Of a stretch of DNA of 64,000 nt, positions 42,109 to 51,390 are shown one piece after another (position 1 is the stretch's first letter; the number at the start of each line of letters is the position of its first letter). The stretch comes from GCA-2709075 sp038146865. Its GTDB lineage: Bacteria > Pseudomonadota > Alphaproteobacteria > MPNO01 > UBA2964. The stretch is taken from NCBI GenBank assembly GCA_038146865.1, contig JAYQSL010000007.1, positions 620,001 through 684,000 on the forward strand. The letters are read 5' to 3'. Position numbers and translations under genes: made by a program. A model generated the notes under the pieces. It searched no databases. It saw nothing but the letters and a program-made list of their open reading frames with translations, and was not told the DNA's origin.

Positions 42109-42562
42109 CTACAAATTTTCCATTTCTCAACAAATCATCAGCCGCATTTATAGCGAGAATATATCCGTACGCACCGAATCCACAGATTGTTCCTGTCACA
42201 ATATCGGAAATAAGTGATTTATGTCTGAAAACCTCACGTTTCGAGATGTTAGAAATATGCACTTCTATGACTGGGCAGTCGCAAGAAATCAAAGCATCTC
42301 TAATCGCTATAGATGTATGTGTATAAGCCGCAGGGTTGATGATTATTGTGCCAATTCCAGAGAGACCCTGTATCCAATCAACGAGTTCTCCCTCGCTATT
42401 AGTTTGTCGAAAATCCAAACTATACCCAGTCTCGCTAGCATGTTTTTTACAAACAACCTCAATTTCATCGAGTGTTTGATGGCCGTATATTTCTTGCTCC
42501 CTGTTTCCAAGTAAGTTGAGGTTGGGTCCATTCAGAATTGCTATTGTTTTTTTTTGGCTCAA
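42101..42562 (-). CDS. aroQ: 3-dehydroquinate dehydratase, type II
   Basis: 153 residues. The active-site start is ILNGPNLNLLGNREQEIYG (catalytic Arg and Tyr), followed by RQTNSEGELVDWIQ, INPAAYTHTSIAIRDAL and VEVHISN equivalents (VIEVHISNISKREVFRHKS) with the catalytic His. It forms 3-dehydroshikimate in the shikimate pathway. It is first in the operon with accB, accC and aat, a gene order seen in other alphaproteobacteria. Confidence 0.97.
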   Translation of the reverse strand: MSQKKTIAILNGPNLNLLGNREQEIYGHQTLDEIEVVCKKHASETGYSLDFRQTNSEGELVDWIQGLSGIGTIIINPAAYTHTSIAIRDALISCDCPVIEVHISNISKREVFRHKSLISDIVTGTICGFGAYGYILAINAADDLLRNGKFVDG

Positions 42563-42914
42563 TACACTTTTCCAAGGATCATTATTTTTATAGCAATACA
42601 GTAGCTGAGTATCGCGCGCAATATGGATGACGATAACACTTCAATTGTCTCTATCTCAGTACTATTTGCAATTAACGGAGTGCTCTTATGACTTTTTTCA
42701 CATACTTTTCCTTAATATTCGGCTTGCAGAGAAGGTGTGGATTTTCATAAAAGTTCCTTGATCTCGATAACGACCCCGGTCATTTGATTTCTAACTGAAC
42801 TGCTTTTGATGGATTAGATTGAAAAAAATGTCTTTGTTCTTGAGAATTTTTAGAATATTTCCCTAAAAATCGTATTTAAGGAATCTTGCTGATAAGAAAA
42901 TAAAGCAAAACCCT
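42563..42914. other. Divergent intergenic region between aroQ and the decarboxylase gene
   Basis: About 350 nt that must contain promoters for both directions. A 20-codon frame (42688-42750, starts MTFFTYFSLIF) on the plus strand has GGAG 7 nt before its ATG and could be a leader peptide for the decarboxylase, but may be chance. A perfect inverted repeat near the decarboxylase start is listed separately. No clear -35/-10 pair was found. Confidence 0.45.
42846..42870. repeat. 8-bp inverted repeat upstream of the decarboxylase gene
   Basis: ATTTTTAG at 42846-42853 and CTAAAAAT at 42863-42870 are perfectly complementary, with a 9-nt loop. The element ends 44 nt before the decarboxylase ATG. It may be an operator or a leader hairpin. 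There is no T-run after it, so a terminator is unlikely. Confidence 0.4.
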
Positions 42915-44042
42915 ATGAATAAAAAAATTATTGAATTTTTAGAAGAGCACAATCCTGATAGCCCCTGTCTGGTTGTTGATATTGATCTAGTGATTAAGCA
43001 ATACGAAGATCTACGTCGATGTTTGCCGTCAGTAGAAATTTTTTATGCAATTAAGGCGAACCCGGCCAAGGAAATCCTCTTAAATTTACTCTCCCTTGGA
43101 AGCTGTTTTGATGCGGCTAGTATCTTTGAGATCCGTCAGTGTTTGGCGATTGGTGCACAGCCAAGCGAACTCTCATTTGGTAATACGATAAAAAAAGAAT
43201 CCGCCATAGCTGAGGCCTTTCAGGCAGGTGTGAATCTTTTCGCCGCAGATTGTGATGCAGAAGTCGAAAAAATATCGCGTGTAGCCCCAGGTGCGGCAGT
43301 CTTCTGCCGCTTTCTGACCAATGGTGCCGGAGCCGACTGGCCCCTTTCGAATAAGTTCGGGATTGAACCGGATGGAGTAATTGACGTTTTAGCAAGAGCA
43401 AAACGCATTGGTTTACAACCTCAGGGTATTTCTTTTCATGTGGGTTCCCAACAACGCAATCCCAAGCAATGGGCTGGCGCGATTGCACAAGCGGCTCAAT
43501 TATTTTTGAAGGCGAGCAAGTCAGGAATTAAACTTGAATTACTTAATATAGGTGGCGGTTTTCCGTCGCGATATAGAGAGGGTGTGCCTGACCTGAATGA
43601 GATATGTGATGAGATAACAAAGGCACTATATCTCCATTTTGGAAGTTCTGTGCCCCGGATTATTGCGGAACCAGGAAGATACATAGCCGGTGACGCGGGG
43701 GTCATAGAGGCGGAGGTAGTGCTAGTTTCTCAGAAAAGGCATGGTGGGCGCCGGTGGGTCTATGTGGATATTGGCAAGTTCGGTGGTCTGATAGAAACTA
43801 TGGGGGAGGCCATCCGATACAAAATAGAGACCACAAGGGATGGAGGTGCCACAGGACCAGTAGTATTAGCGGGTCCGACTTGTGATGAAATGGACGTGCT
43901 CTATGATTTATCGGGTTACCAGCTTCCTTTGGACTTACAAGAAGGAGATAAAATAAGATTTTTGAGTGCTGGTGCCTACACAGCAAGTTATTCATCAACC
44001 GGGTTTAACGGCTTCCCGCCTCTCCGTGAGTATTATATTTGA
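42915..44042 (+). CDS. Ornithine/lysine/diaminopimelate-type PLP decarboxylase (fold III)
   Basis: 375 residues, the size of bacterial fold-III ornithine decarboxylases. The PLP-binding Lys47 is in YAIKANP. Other blocks are GISFHVGSQQRNP, LNIGGGFPSRY (glycine loop) and AEPGRYIAGDAG, and the C-terminal GPTCDEMDVLY contains the catalytic Cys (about 323) that acts across the dimer. The specificity helix does not allow a safe choice between ornithine and lysine, but the GPTCDxxD form is typical of ornithine or bifunctional enzymes. It likely makes putrescine for polyamine synthesis. Confidence 0.9.
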   Translation: MNKKIIEFLEEHNPDSPCLVVDIDLVIKQYEDLRRCLPSVEIFYAIKANPAKEILLNLLSLGSCFDAASIFEIRQCLAIGAQPSELSFGNTIKKESAIAEAFQAGVNLFAADCDAEVEKISRVAPGAAVFCRFLTNGAGADWPLSNKFGIEPDGVIDVLARAKRIGLQPQGISFHVGSQQRNPKQWAGAIAQAAQLFLKASKSGIKLELLNIGGGFPSRYREGVPDLNEICDEITKALYLHFGSSVPRIIAEPGRYIAGDAGVIEAEVVLVSQKRHGGRRWVYVDIGKFGGLIETMGEAIRYKIETTRDGGATGPVVLAGPTCDEMDVLYDLSGYQLPLDLQEGDKIRFLSAGAYTASYSSTGFNGFPPLREYYI

Positions 44043-44074
44043 CAACCTTACCATTACCATCTGGGGGAAACTAA

Positions 44075-44722
44075 ATGAAAATATATGGTTACTTTAGGTC
44101 TTCTGCAGCGTTTCGTCTCCGAATAGCTATGAATTTAAAAGGGCTGAGCTACGATCATAACCTTATAAATTTGCAAGCAGGAGACCATCTGAGTGATAGC
44201 TTTCGACTTATCAATCCTCAGGGGCGGGTACCGGCACTTGATATTGAAGGAGATATCCTAACTCAGTCATTGGCGATTATTGAGTACCTCGAGGAGGTCT
44301 ATCCAGCTCCTGCACTCCTACCCCAAGATGCGCTTGGAAAGGCCAAGGTTCGTGGGGTAGCCGGGCTAATTGCTTGTGATATTCATCCCCTTAATAATTT
44401 GGCGGTTCTTAATTATTTGAGAGATCAACTTGAAGCTGACGAAGAGGCGCGGATAGCCTGGTATCGACATTGGGTTAAAGAGGGATTTGATGGTTTGGAG
44501 CAGATCCTCAGTTCCAATGTTGAAACCGGAAAATTTTGTTTCGGTGACTCTCCAACTGTTGCCGATATTTGTCTTGTGCCGCAGGTGGTAAATGCGCAAC
44601 GGTTTAACTGTGATTTGGATTGCTATCCCACGATTAGTCGTATATTTGAGGAGTGCATAGGTTTGAAGGAATTTTCAGATGCGCATCCATCGAATCAACC
44701 AGAGGCAGCTCAGTTAGCGTGA
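44075..44722 (+). CDS. maiA: Maleylacetoacetate isomerase (zeta-class glutathione S-transferase)
   Basis: 215 residues. The zeta-class start is KIYGYFRSSAAFRLRIAMNL with the SSxxxR glutathione motif at 9-14. NPQGRVPALDIEG and LTQSLAIIEYLEE complete the thioredoxin-like domain, and GLIACDIHPLNNLAVLNYL opens the helical domain. The enzyme isomerises maleylacetoacetate or maleylpyruvate in tyrosine or aromatic degradation. No hmgA or fahA gene is adjacent; it lies 32 nt after the decarboxylase gene. The 3' end overlaps the convergent M48 gene by 9 nt. Confidence 0.9.
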   Translation: MKIYGYFRSSAAFRLRIAMNLKGLSYDHNLINLQAGDHLSDSFRLINPQGRVPALDIEGDILTQSLAIIEYLEEVYPAPALLPQDALGKAKVRGVAGLIACDIHPLNNLAVLNYLRDQLEADEEARIAWYRHWVKEGFDGLEQILSSNVETGKFCFGDSPTVADICLVPQVVNAQRFNCDLDCYPTISRIFEECIGLKEFSDAHPSNQPEAAQLA

Positions 44723-46069
44723 CTTAGATTTTTCTATTTCTTTCGTCGCTGTGAGGATATCAGATGCTCTTTTTGAACCTGGTTGGTTAATATCAATTAA
44801 TCTGATGGCTCGTTTCGCCATTAAACGAGCGGTGCCTTTCCTTCCGAGTAAAAGATTATGTTCTGCAGAGGCCAAAGCCGCTAAACCTAGATTACCTGAA
44901 CGATTGTATGCAGTTCCAAGTAAATGCCAGGCATATTGGTTTTTGGAATCTTTTTCGATTGCTCCTGTTAAAAGGTTTTTAACAGTGTTTAGAAGGTTTA
45001 CATCCTTTAATTCCAGCATAGTGTGGGCGAGTTTTATCATTATAAGGGGGGCCTTCGGTAAAAGTTCGAGCGCCCTGTTGTAGGAATTTTTTGCCTCTGA
45101 TATCCGGCCGTTTTCGAACAGTATTTGACCCTTAAGCTCATAAAAAAAGGGATTTTTGGGTCGGATATGAATTAGTTTGTTAATTAAATCTAAAGATTTT
45201 TTGATCTCTCCATTTTTAAAAAAAGCAATAGCCCTGGCATATTTAAAAGGAATCTTCTCGGAAGTCTCTTCATATGCAGCAAGCGTTACTGAAGGCGGAT
45301 TGGTGAACGCAGCAATTTTTGCTACAAGTTTTGCGTGCAATAGATTTGCGGCTGGGGAAGACGTCCGCTCACCATGTCTAGAATGTTGAAGATGATTTTT
45401 TACAAAGAAAATCCGATCTCTAGTCAAAGGGTGTGTACTCTCATAATGTGGGGTATTTGACTCCATCAGAAGGGTCTGATTTTGAAGTTTTTCAAGGAAT
45501 TGAAGCATCCCTCGACTGGAAACTCCTACCGCATCAAGGTACTGAGTGGCAGCTAGATCGGCAGCCTGCTCTTGAGTACGACTGAATTTAAGAAGGTTGC
45601 GTTTGGCGATATGTGACCCGCCAGCCCCAAGCGCATTTGCTATCGGCGCCTGTCCGCTGATCGCTCCGAGGGCCACGCCAAGAAATTGGGCGGCTTGTGA
45701 GGTTCTCCTGGCTTTGGAGAGAGAGTTATTTAATCTTGCCAGGTGACCACCTGCGATGTGTGCGACCTCATGAGCAATAACCCCCATTAATTGGCCTGGG
45801 GCTTCCGTGGCTTGGATTAAACCGGTCGTTATTGTGATCCTTTGACCACCCGAAACGAAGGCATTTATTTCGGGATCGAGAACTATTTGTATTTTAACGC
45901 TTTCTGGGAGAAGACCCGCTGCAGCAATGATTTCATCTGCAAAAAACCTTATGGTTTTTTCCGTCTCTGTGTCACGGATAAAAGACGCGCCATGGGTTAG
46001 GTTGGAACATTGGAGGATTAAGATTATTCCTGTAAAGAGTACTTTTCTGAGTGTCTTATGGAATGTCAT
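44714..46069 (-). CDS. Periplasmic M48 family metalloprotease with TPR repeats (BepA/YfgC-like)
   Basis: 451 residues from the ATG at 46069, with GGAGG upstream; a TTG at 46087 is an alternative. A signal peptide covers about residues 1-27. The zinc-protease motif HEVAHIAGGHLARL and the downstream Glu in QEQAADLAATQYLD identify M48. The C-terminal half (about 240-430) has tetratricopeptide-like repeats (for example FYELKGQILFENGRISEAKN). BepA-like proteins assist or degrade misassembled outer membrane proteins. It converges with and slightly overlaps maiA. Confidence 0.92.
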   Translation of the reverse strand: MTFHKTLRKVLFTGIILILQCSNLTHGASFIRDTETEKTIRFFADEIIAAAGLLPESVKIQIVLDPEINAFVSGGQRITITTGLIQATEAPGQLMGVIAHEVAHIAGGHLARLNNSLSKARRTSQAAQFLGVALGAISGQAPIANALGAGGSHIAKRNLLKFSRTQEQAADLAATQYLDAVGVSSRGMLQFLEKLQNQTLLMESNTPHYESTHPLTRDRIFFVKNHLQHSRHGERTSSPAANLLHAKLVAKIAAFTNPPSVTLAAYEETSEKIPFKYARAIAFFKNGEIKKSLDLINKLIHIRPKNPFFYELKGQILFENGRISEAKNSYNRALELLPKAPLIMIKLAHTMLELKDVNLLNTVKNLLTGAIEKDSKNQYAWHLLGTAYNRSGNLGLAALASAEHNLLLGRKGTARLMAKRAIRLIDINQPGSKRASDILTATKEIEKSKSR

Positions 46070-46145
46070 AAACAGGTTGTCCTCCAAACCTACTTAAATT
46101 TACATTTAACACTTATACTTAGGATAAACATATTGATTTATAGCG

Positions 46146-46180
46146 CTGGTATTAAACCAGTATCTATCGTTACGTAGATA
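46146..46180. repeat. Two adjacent inverted repeats upstream of the aminotransferase gene
   Basis: CTGGT-ATTAA-ACCAG at 46146-46160 is followed directly by TATCTA-TCGTTACG-TAGATA at 46161-46180. Both are perfect. They end 30 nt before the aminotransferase ATG, in the space shared with the divergent M48 protease gene. They could be operators or tandem leader hairpins. Confidence 0.4.
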
Positions 46181-46210
46181 AAAGAAAAATACATTTTGTT
46201 TGGGTGATCC

Positions 46211-47362
46211 ATGGCTCTTAAAGTATCGCAGCGAGGAAAAATCTCTCCTTTTATTGTTATGGATGTATTACGATCCGGTAATCAGCTTCAGGCCCAGGGT
46301 AAAGAAGTTTTTCATCTCGAGCTTGGACAACCTTCGACGCCCGCCCCTAAAAGTGTGATCAACGCTGCCGTAAAAGCTGCAAACGAAGATCCCCTAGGGT
46401 ATACCGAAGCTCTCGGAAGATCCGACTTGCGAGAAAAAATTTCCGACTGGTATTTACAAAGATACCAAGTTCAAGTGCCTACAGAAAGGATAATAATTAC
46501 TACAGGCTCTTCCGCGGGATTCGTATTAGCATTCTTGGCGGCATTTGATTGCGGAGACAGAATAGCGCTGGGAGATCCCAGCTATCCAGCTTACAGAAAT
46601 ATTCTGCGTGCCCTTGGCATAACGCCAGTCGGTTTGGAGACCAATTCCGATACGCGTTTTCAACCAACTCCTCAAATTTTAAATTCATTGCATAATCCAG
46701 TTGATGGTTTAATTGTCGCTAACCCCGCTAATCCAACCGGTTGTATGATAGATGACCATGGTCTGAGAAAATTATGCGCTGCCGTGAAAAACCGAGGAAT
46801 TAGATTAGTATCAGATGAAATTTATCATGGAATTTGTTTTGATTTCGACGCAGAAACTGCACTTAAATATGACGAGAATGCCATTATTATTAGTAGCTTT
46901 TCAAAATATTTTTGTATGACCGGGTGGCGGGTCGGTTGGATGATTGTTCCGGAAGAACTTGTGCGGTCGGTAGAATGTCTTGCTCAGAATATTTATATCT
47001 CTGCTCCTTCAATATCCCAGATTGCGGCTAACGCCGCATTCGATAGTATCGACGAGCTAGAGAAAAATGTTTTCCGATATAGGCAAAACCGGGACATTTT
47101 ATTGAGAGGGCTTGCGCGGATGGGTCTCACGGAGTCGGCACCTGTGGATGGTGCATTTTATATTTATATCGATGTATCAAATTTTACGGAGGATAGCGAA
47201 GCCTTCTGTAGAGATCTTTTGCTAGAAACTGGTGTCGCTGCAACGCCTGGAAAAGATTTTGATCCCCTTAGGGGAAACAAATCTATCCGATTATCATTTT
47301 CTGGAAATACAAATATGATAAGGAAGGCCGTTGAGAGATTAGGAAATTGGATTTCGAATTAA
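46211..47362 (+). CDS. Class I/II PLP-dependent aminotransferase
   Basis: 383 residues of the AspC-like fold I group. The cofactor-binding blocks are TTGSSAGFVLAF, VANPANPTGCM and VSDEIYHGI, and the PLP-binding Lys is in SSFSKYFCMTGWRVGW (about residue 238). The C-terminal Arg that holds the substrate carboxylate is in SIRLSFS. The amino donor and acceptor are not predictable. It is divergent from the M48 protease gene and converges with rne, with 8 nt between the stops. Confidence 0.92.
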   Translation: MALKVSQRGKISPFIVMDVLRSGNQLQAQGKEVFHLELGQPSTPAPKSVINAAVKAANEDPLGYTEALGRSDLREKISDWYLQRYQVQVPTERIIITTGSSAGFVLAFLAAFDCGDRIALGDPSYPAYRNILRALGITPVGLETNSDTRFQPTPQILNSLHNPVDGLIVANPANPTGCMIDDHGLRKLCAAVKNRGIRLVSDEIYHGICFDFDAETALKYDENAIIISSFSKYFCMTGWRVGWMIVPEELVRSVECLAQNIYISAPSISQIAANAAFDSIDELEKNVFRYRQNRDILLRGLARMGLTESAPVDGAFYIYIDVSNFTEDSEAFCRDLLLETGVAATPGKDFDPLRGNKSIRLSFSGNTNMIRKAVERLGNWISN

Positions 47363-47370
47363 GATAGGTC

Positions 47371-49647
47371 CTACTCAAGAATTCTCTGCCACCACCCGCG
47401 TTTTGCGGGTTTGTCAGGGGCTTTGACGTCTGACCCCATTTCTGCAGAGACTTCTGACGGTTTTGTAGCCAATTCATCGCTTGCAGATACACTCTGTTCT
47501 TCAGTTTTGTTGGACGCTTCTTTGAGAGAGGAGTCATTGTTGAAGTTGTTTTCAAAGTTACTCTTGGTGTCTAGAGGTTTAACCGCAGTCTGGACCCTGC
47601 GTCTTCTACCTCCTCGTTTTCCTCTTCTTCGCCGTCCAGATTTTTCTTCGTCCGGTTTTTCAATATCGTTACTTGGTTCAGGCCCCCCCTCGGTATCGTC
47701 TGGCTTCAATTCAGTACTCGTTATATCCTCTTCCACGTCATTTTTTCGTCGACGGCGGCGGCGTGGGCGTTTTCTCTTTGGAAGCTTTTCCTCGGATTTT
47801 TCTCGAGTTTCTTCTTCTTTGTCTTGCTTCGGTGAATTAAGGTTGGAGTTTTTCGCCTTTGTGCGTTCTATTTCAATTTCATTTGGGTTTATCGAGTCAT
47901 TGCCAAGGATCCGAATCCGGATCTGATATTTTGACTCGATCGCATCAAGCGCCTCCCGTTTTTCATTTAAAAGATACAGTGCTATTTGGTTGGGCAGGGT
48001 CAAGGAAACTTCACTGCTCCGCATTCTAGTGCCTTCTTCTTCAAGAATTCTGAGAGCGTGCAGCGTCATCGACTCTGTAGATCGTACATTACCCGTTCCG
48101 CCGCAATTGGGGCAGGTTTGGGTGCTGCTTTCGACTAAACTTGGTCTCATGCGCTGGCGCGATAGTTCGAGTAAACCAAAACTGCTAATTCTTCCTACCT
48201 GAATTCTAGCCCTATCCACCCTGACCGAGTCTTTGAACCTTTTTTCTACCGCTCTTTGATTACTTCGTTCTTCCATATCAATGAAATCAATAACAATCAG
48301 GCCAGCAAGATCTCTTAGCTTGATTTGATAGGCTATCTCCGAAGCCGCTTCCAAATTGGTTTTTGTTGCAGTTTCCTCAATGTTTCGTTCCTTGGTGGCA
48401 CGGCCTGAGTTCACGTCGATAGCAACAAGTGCTTCCGTCGGATTTATTACAAGGTATCCACCAGATTTAAGCTGAACGATGGGGTTATGCATTGCCTCAA
48501 TTTGATTTTCCACCTGGTAGCGATGGAACATTGGCATTGAGTTATCTTTATAGGGTTGAACTCTTTTTGCGTGACTGGGCATCATCATTCGCATAAGTTT
48601 TTTTGCTACCTGATAGGTTCCCTGACCTTCCACCCAAATTTCTTCTACTTCTCGGGTGTAAAGATCTCGAATAGCCCGTTTTACTAAGTCACCTTCTTCG
48701 TAAACAAGAGTTGGAGCGGAGGATTCCAGCGTCTTGTGACGAACGTCTTCCCAAAGGCGGATAAGGTAATCAAAGTCACGCTTTATCTCCGATTTGTTAC
48801 GCTGCATGCCTGCAGTACGCATTATCACCCCCATCCCTTCCGGAACTTCTAAGGCCGTCAGCATTTCTCTCATCCGCCGTCTATCTGATGCATTGGTGAT
48901 TTTCCTGGAAACACCTCCGTTTCCTCTGGTTACGTTTGGCATTAGCACGCAATAACGACCGGCGAGGGAGAGATAGCTGGTAAGAGCCGCTCCCTTGTTC
49001 CCTCTCTCTTCTTTCACCACCTGAATGAGGATAATCTGATTGCGTTTTATCACCTCCTGGATTTTATACCGACGTGGTATGAACCGATTCCCTATTCTAG
49101 AGGTTGCCTTCTGATCTTCTTTTTCTGGATCATCGACGGCTATCGTTTTTGATGGAAAAGTTGCAGGAACAGCTTCTTCATGTGAATTTTCGGTATTCGG
49201 GGATTCAATTGGATCCGTAACCTCTGTTTGTTCGTTTGCCCGCTCACTTTCTGCTTCCGGGCTCTTCTCAGCATCTATCTCAGCCCCATCATCGAGCACC
49301 AGTTCTCCGTCTCCATCAATATCTTCGAGATGCTCTTTGGCAGCGATAGCAGCTTCCTCAAACTCTGCAACATGCTCTTTAAGAGCCTCTCTATCCTCTA
49401 CCGGTATCTGGTAATAATCAGGATGTATTTCGTTGAAAGCGAGAAACCCGTGTCTATTTCCGCCATAATCTACGAAAGCTGCTTGCAGAGAGGGCTCTAC
49501 TCGCATCACCTTTGCCAGGTATATGTTTCCTTTATTTTGTGTCTTGGTCGAGGACTCAATATCGTAATCGAGAAGTTTTGTTCCTTCAGTGATCACAACG
49601 CGTATCTCCTCCGAGTGCGCGCCATCAATCAGCATTCTGCGTGTCAT
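47371..49647 (-). CDS. rne: Ribonuclease E
   Basis: 758 residues. The S1 domain starts near residue 35 and is interrupted by a long acidic insert (about 95-190), as in alphaproteobacterial enzymes. The DNase I-like catalytic core shows VAIDVNSGRATK and VIDFIDME with the metal-binding Asp residues. The zinc-link is CPNCGGTG. The C-terminal half is disordered and Arg/Glu-rich (RPRRRRRRK, GRRRRGKRGGRRRR), serving RNA binding and degradosome assembly, and ends AKRGWWQRILE. A strong GGAG site 7 nt before the ATG sits next to a leader hairpin, listed separately. Confidence 0.96.
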   Translation of the reverse strand: MTRRMLIDGAHSEEIRVVITEGTKLLDYDIESSTKTQNKGNIYLAKVMRVEPSLQAAFVDYGGNRHGFLAFNEIHPDYYQIPVEDREALKEHVAEFEEAAIAAKEHLEDIDGDGELVLDDGAEIDAEKSPEAESERANEQTEVTDPIESPNTENSHEEAVPATFPSKTIAVDDPEKEDQKATSRIGNRFIPRRYKIQEVIKRNQIILIQVVKEERGNKGAALTSYLSLAGRYCVLMPNVTRGNGGVSRKITNASDRRRMREMLTALEVPEGMGVIMRTAGMQRNKSEIKRDFDYLIRLWEDVRHKTLESSAPTLVYEEGDLVKRAIRDLYTREVEEIWVEGQGTYQVAKKLMRMMMPSHAKRVQPYKDNSMPMFHRYQVENQIEAMHNPIVQLKSGGYLVINPTEALVAIDVNSGRATKERNIEETATKTNLEAASEIAYQIKLRDLAGLIVIDFIDMEERSNQRAVEKRFKDSVRVDRARIQVGRISSFGLLELSRQRMRPSLVESSTQTCPNCGGTGNVRSTESMTLHALRILEEEGTRMRSSEVSLTLPNQIALYLLNEKREALDAIESKYQIRIRILGNDSINPNEIEIERTKAKNSNLNSPKQDKEEETREKSEEKLPKRKRPRRRRRRKNDVEEDITSTELKPDDTEGGPEPSNDIEKPDEEKSGRRRRGKRGGRRRRVQTAVKPLDTKSNFENNFNNDSSLKEASNKTEEQSVSASDELATKPSEVSAEMGSDVKAPDKPAKRGWWQRILE

Positions 49648-49654
49648 TTTTTAG

Positions 49655-49700
49655 CTCCGGGCCTCCAAATACCGGTGTTGAGTGCAGGATCTTAGAGGCC
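49655..49700 (-). promoter_or_regulatory. rne leader hairpin abutting the ribosome binding site
   Basis: On the minus-strand transcript, 49700-49691 (GGCCUCUAAG) can pair with 49669-49660 (UUUGGAGGCC). This gives ten pairs, two of them G-U, with a 21-nt loop. The ribosome binding site GGAG (49658-49655) begins one base after the stem and 7 nt before the rne ATG. In E. coli RNase E controls its own mRNA through leader hairpins; a similar role here is inference from position and structure. Confidence 0.5.
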
Positions 49701-50097
49701 ACTTATACCAGGATCAGGTGAGCGCCCAGCTTGCTTTCAGCGCGTTTAATTTTACTCGCCAGAAAAGAACTCTGAAAAACACTAACCCCCTGGAGGTTCA
49801 AAAAAAATTACCGTCATCCTGAAAGCAGTTTAGGGAGCTGTCTCTAGCTTCTCTTGTCGCCGCATTCTCTCAAATCAGTTTTACTGATCCAGAACGGAGC
49901 CGGTATGCTCAACGTAGGTAAGATAGTCTATATCTTTGTTGTTCTACAATGGGTTAAATCGTATTTTTAGCAAGAAATGATGCTGATAAATTAATCATGT
50001 TTTCGGGAAGAGAATTTTTAAAGATCGCGAAATAACGTATTGAATTCGAGTCTTTTTTAACTGTAAGAATGTATCTAGCAAGAGTGCCGGTCACAAA
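49701..50097. other. Remaining divergent space between rne and the amidase gene
   Basis: About 400 nt without a convincing reading frame. It must hold the rne promoter and further leader sequence on one strand and the amidase promoter on the other. On the plus strand TTGAAT at 50040-50045 is followed 18 nt later by TAAGAA, a weak promoter candidate about 30 nt before the amidase start. No obvious structured RNA class was recognised. Confidence 0.45.
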
Positions 50098-51321
50098 ATG
50101 TCTAAAAATCTGGGTTTCTTAACTAAGCTAGCACTTTCTTTTTGCTTGGTTATGGGATTGTGCCTGCCGGCATCTGCATCGAACGAAATCCTTGGCATTC
50201 GGGTTGGAGATTATAAGGACTTTACTCGCGTAGTCCTCGATTTAAACCAAATGGTCAAGTTTAAGAGTTTCTCGCTCATAAATCCTTACCGAATCGTTAT
50301 TGATTTGCCATCAATGCGCTGGCCAAAGATTAATAAAACGGTGAAAAAGGGGCGCCGGGTTCTTGGTTACCGGTTTGGCCAGCTTACGCCCCAGAGTTCC
50401 CGTCTTGTAATCGATTTTTCTGTTCCCACTGTGATCGGTCGCTCCTTCGTGTTGAAAGCCGTTTCGGGTAAACCTCATAGAATAGTAATCGAGGCTAAGC
50501 ACTTTCAACGACAATCAGATTCAGACACTAAGACCAATGGCGATTTGGCGCAGGTTGGTAAGGGAATAACAAGAAATACCAGAAATATTTTAAGTTCCCC
50601 CGGAGTAAACACAACGATTTCCTCAACGAGACCTTTGATAGTGATTGATCCGGGGCACGGTGGCACAGATCCAGGGGCCCGCGGCATTTCAGGATTGCAA
50701 GAGAAACAGGTAGTTCTTAAACAAGCATTGATTTTAAAAAAATTCTTGATTGGGACCGGAAGGTATCGGGTTTCTCTTACAAGGGAGAAAGATATTTTCC
50801 TGAGATTAAGAGAAAGGGTAAAAAAGGCTCAAAACCAAAAGGCAGATCTGTTTCTGTCTATCCACGCTGACTCAATAAAACTCGATAAAATTCGTGGTGC
50901 GTCAATTTATACACTCTCTGAAAAAGCCTCAGATAAGGAAGCGCTTATTCTCGCTGAGAGAGAAAATAAGGCAGATATTATCGCTGGCATGGATCTTGAC
51001 GAGACTGAAGATGCAGTAGCACGGGTCCTTATAGATTTACGACAACGTTTAACAAAAAATGACTCAGTCAGATTTGCAGAAATGTTGGTCGAGGAATTTA
51101 ACGGAAAAATACGTTTACTCAGCAATCACAGGCGTTTTGCTGGTTTTGCTGTCTTAAAGGCGCCAGAAGTACCTTCAGTTTTGGTTGAAATGGGATACCT
51201 TTCCAATAGAAAGGATGAAATGCTCCTCAAAACTGACAATTATCACCGTTTATTCGCCTCTGCGATGGTTCAGGCGATAGATAATTATTTTAAGCGTCGT
51301 AAGGAGCTCTTAAGACCATGA
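50098..51321 (+). CDS. amiC: N-acetylmuramoyl-L-alanine amidase with AMIN domain
   Basis: 407 residues. A signal peptide (about 1-27, cleaved near ASAS) is followed by an AMIN domain (about 30-130; ILGIRVGDYKDFTRVVLDL) that targets peptidoglycan at the division site. The Amidase_3 catalytic domain then shows zinc-ligand blocks VIDPGHGGTDPGARG, LFLSIHADS and VPSVLVEMGYLSN, with the catalytic Glu in the last. It cleaves the stem peptide from MurNAc during daughter-cell separation. It is followed by the PBP1a gene, forming a cell-wall pair. Confidence 0.94.
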   Translation: MSKNLGFLTKLALSFCLVMGLCLPASASNEILGIRVGDYKDFTRVVLDLNQMVKFKSFSLINPYRIVIDLPSMRWPKINKTVKKGRRVLGYRFGQLTPQSSRLVIDFSVPTVIGRSFVLKAVSGKPHRIVIEAKHFQRQSDSDTKTNGDLAQVGKGITRNTRNILSSPGVNTTISSTRPLIVIDPGHGGTDPGARGISGLQEKQVVLKQALILKKFLIGTGRYRVSLTREKDIFLRLRERVKKAQNQKADLFLSIHADSIKLDKIRGASIYTLSEKASDKEALILAERENKADIIAGMDLDETEDAVARVLIDLRQRLTKNDSVRFAEMLVEEFNGKIRLLSNHRRFAGFAVLKAPEVPSVLVEMGYLSNRKDEMLLKTDNYHRLFASAMVQAIDNYFKRRKELLRP

Positions 51322-51390
51322 TGTGGTCACAATTGTGTGGCAAAAATTACCTTAAAGCCTCTAATGGCAGAGAATATTGAAGCCGTTTGC

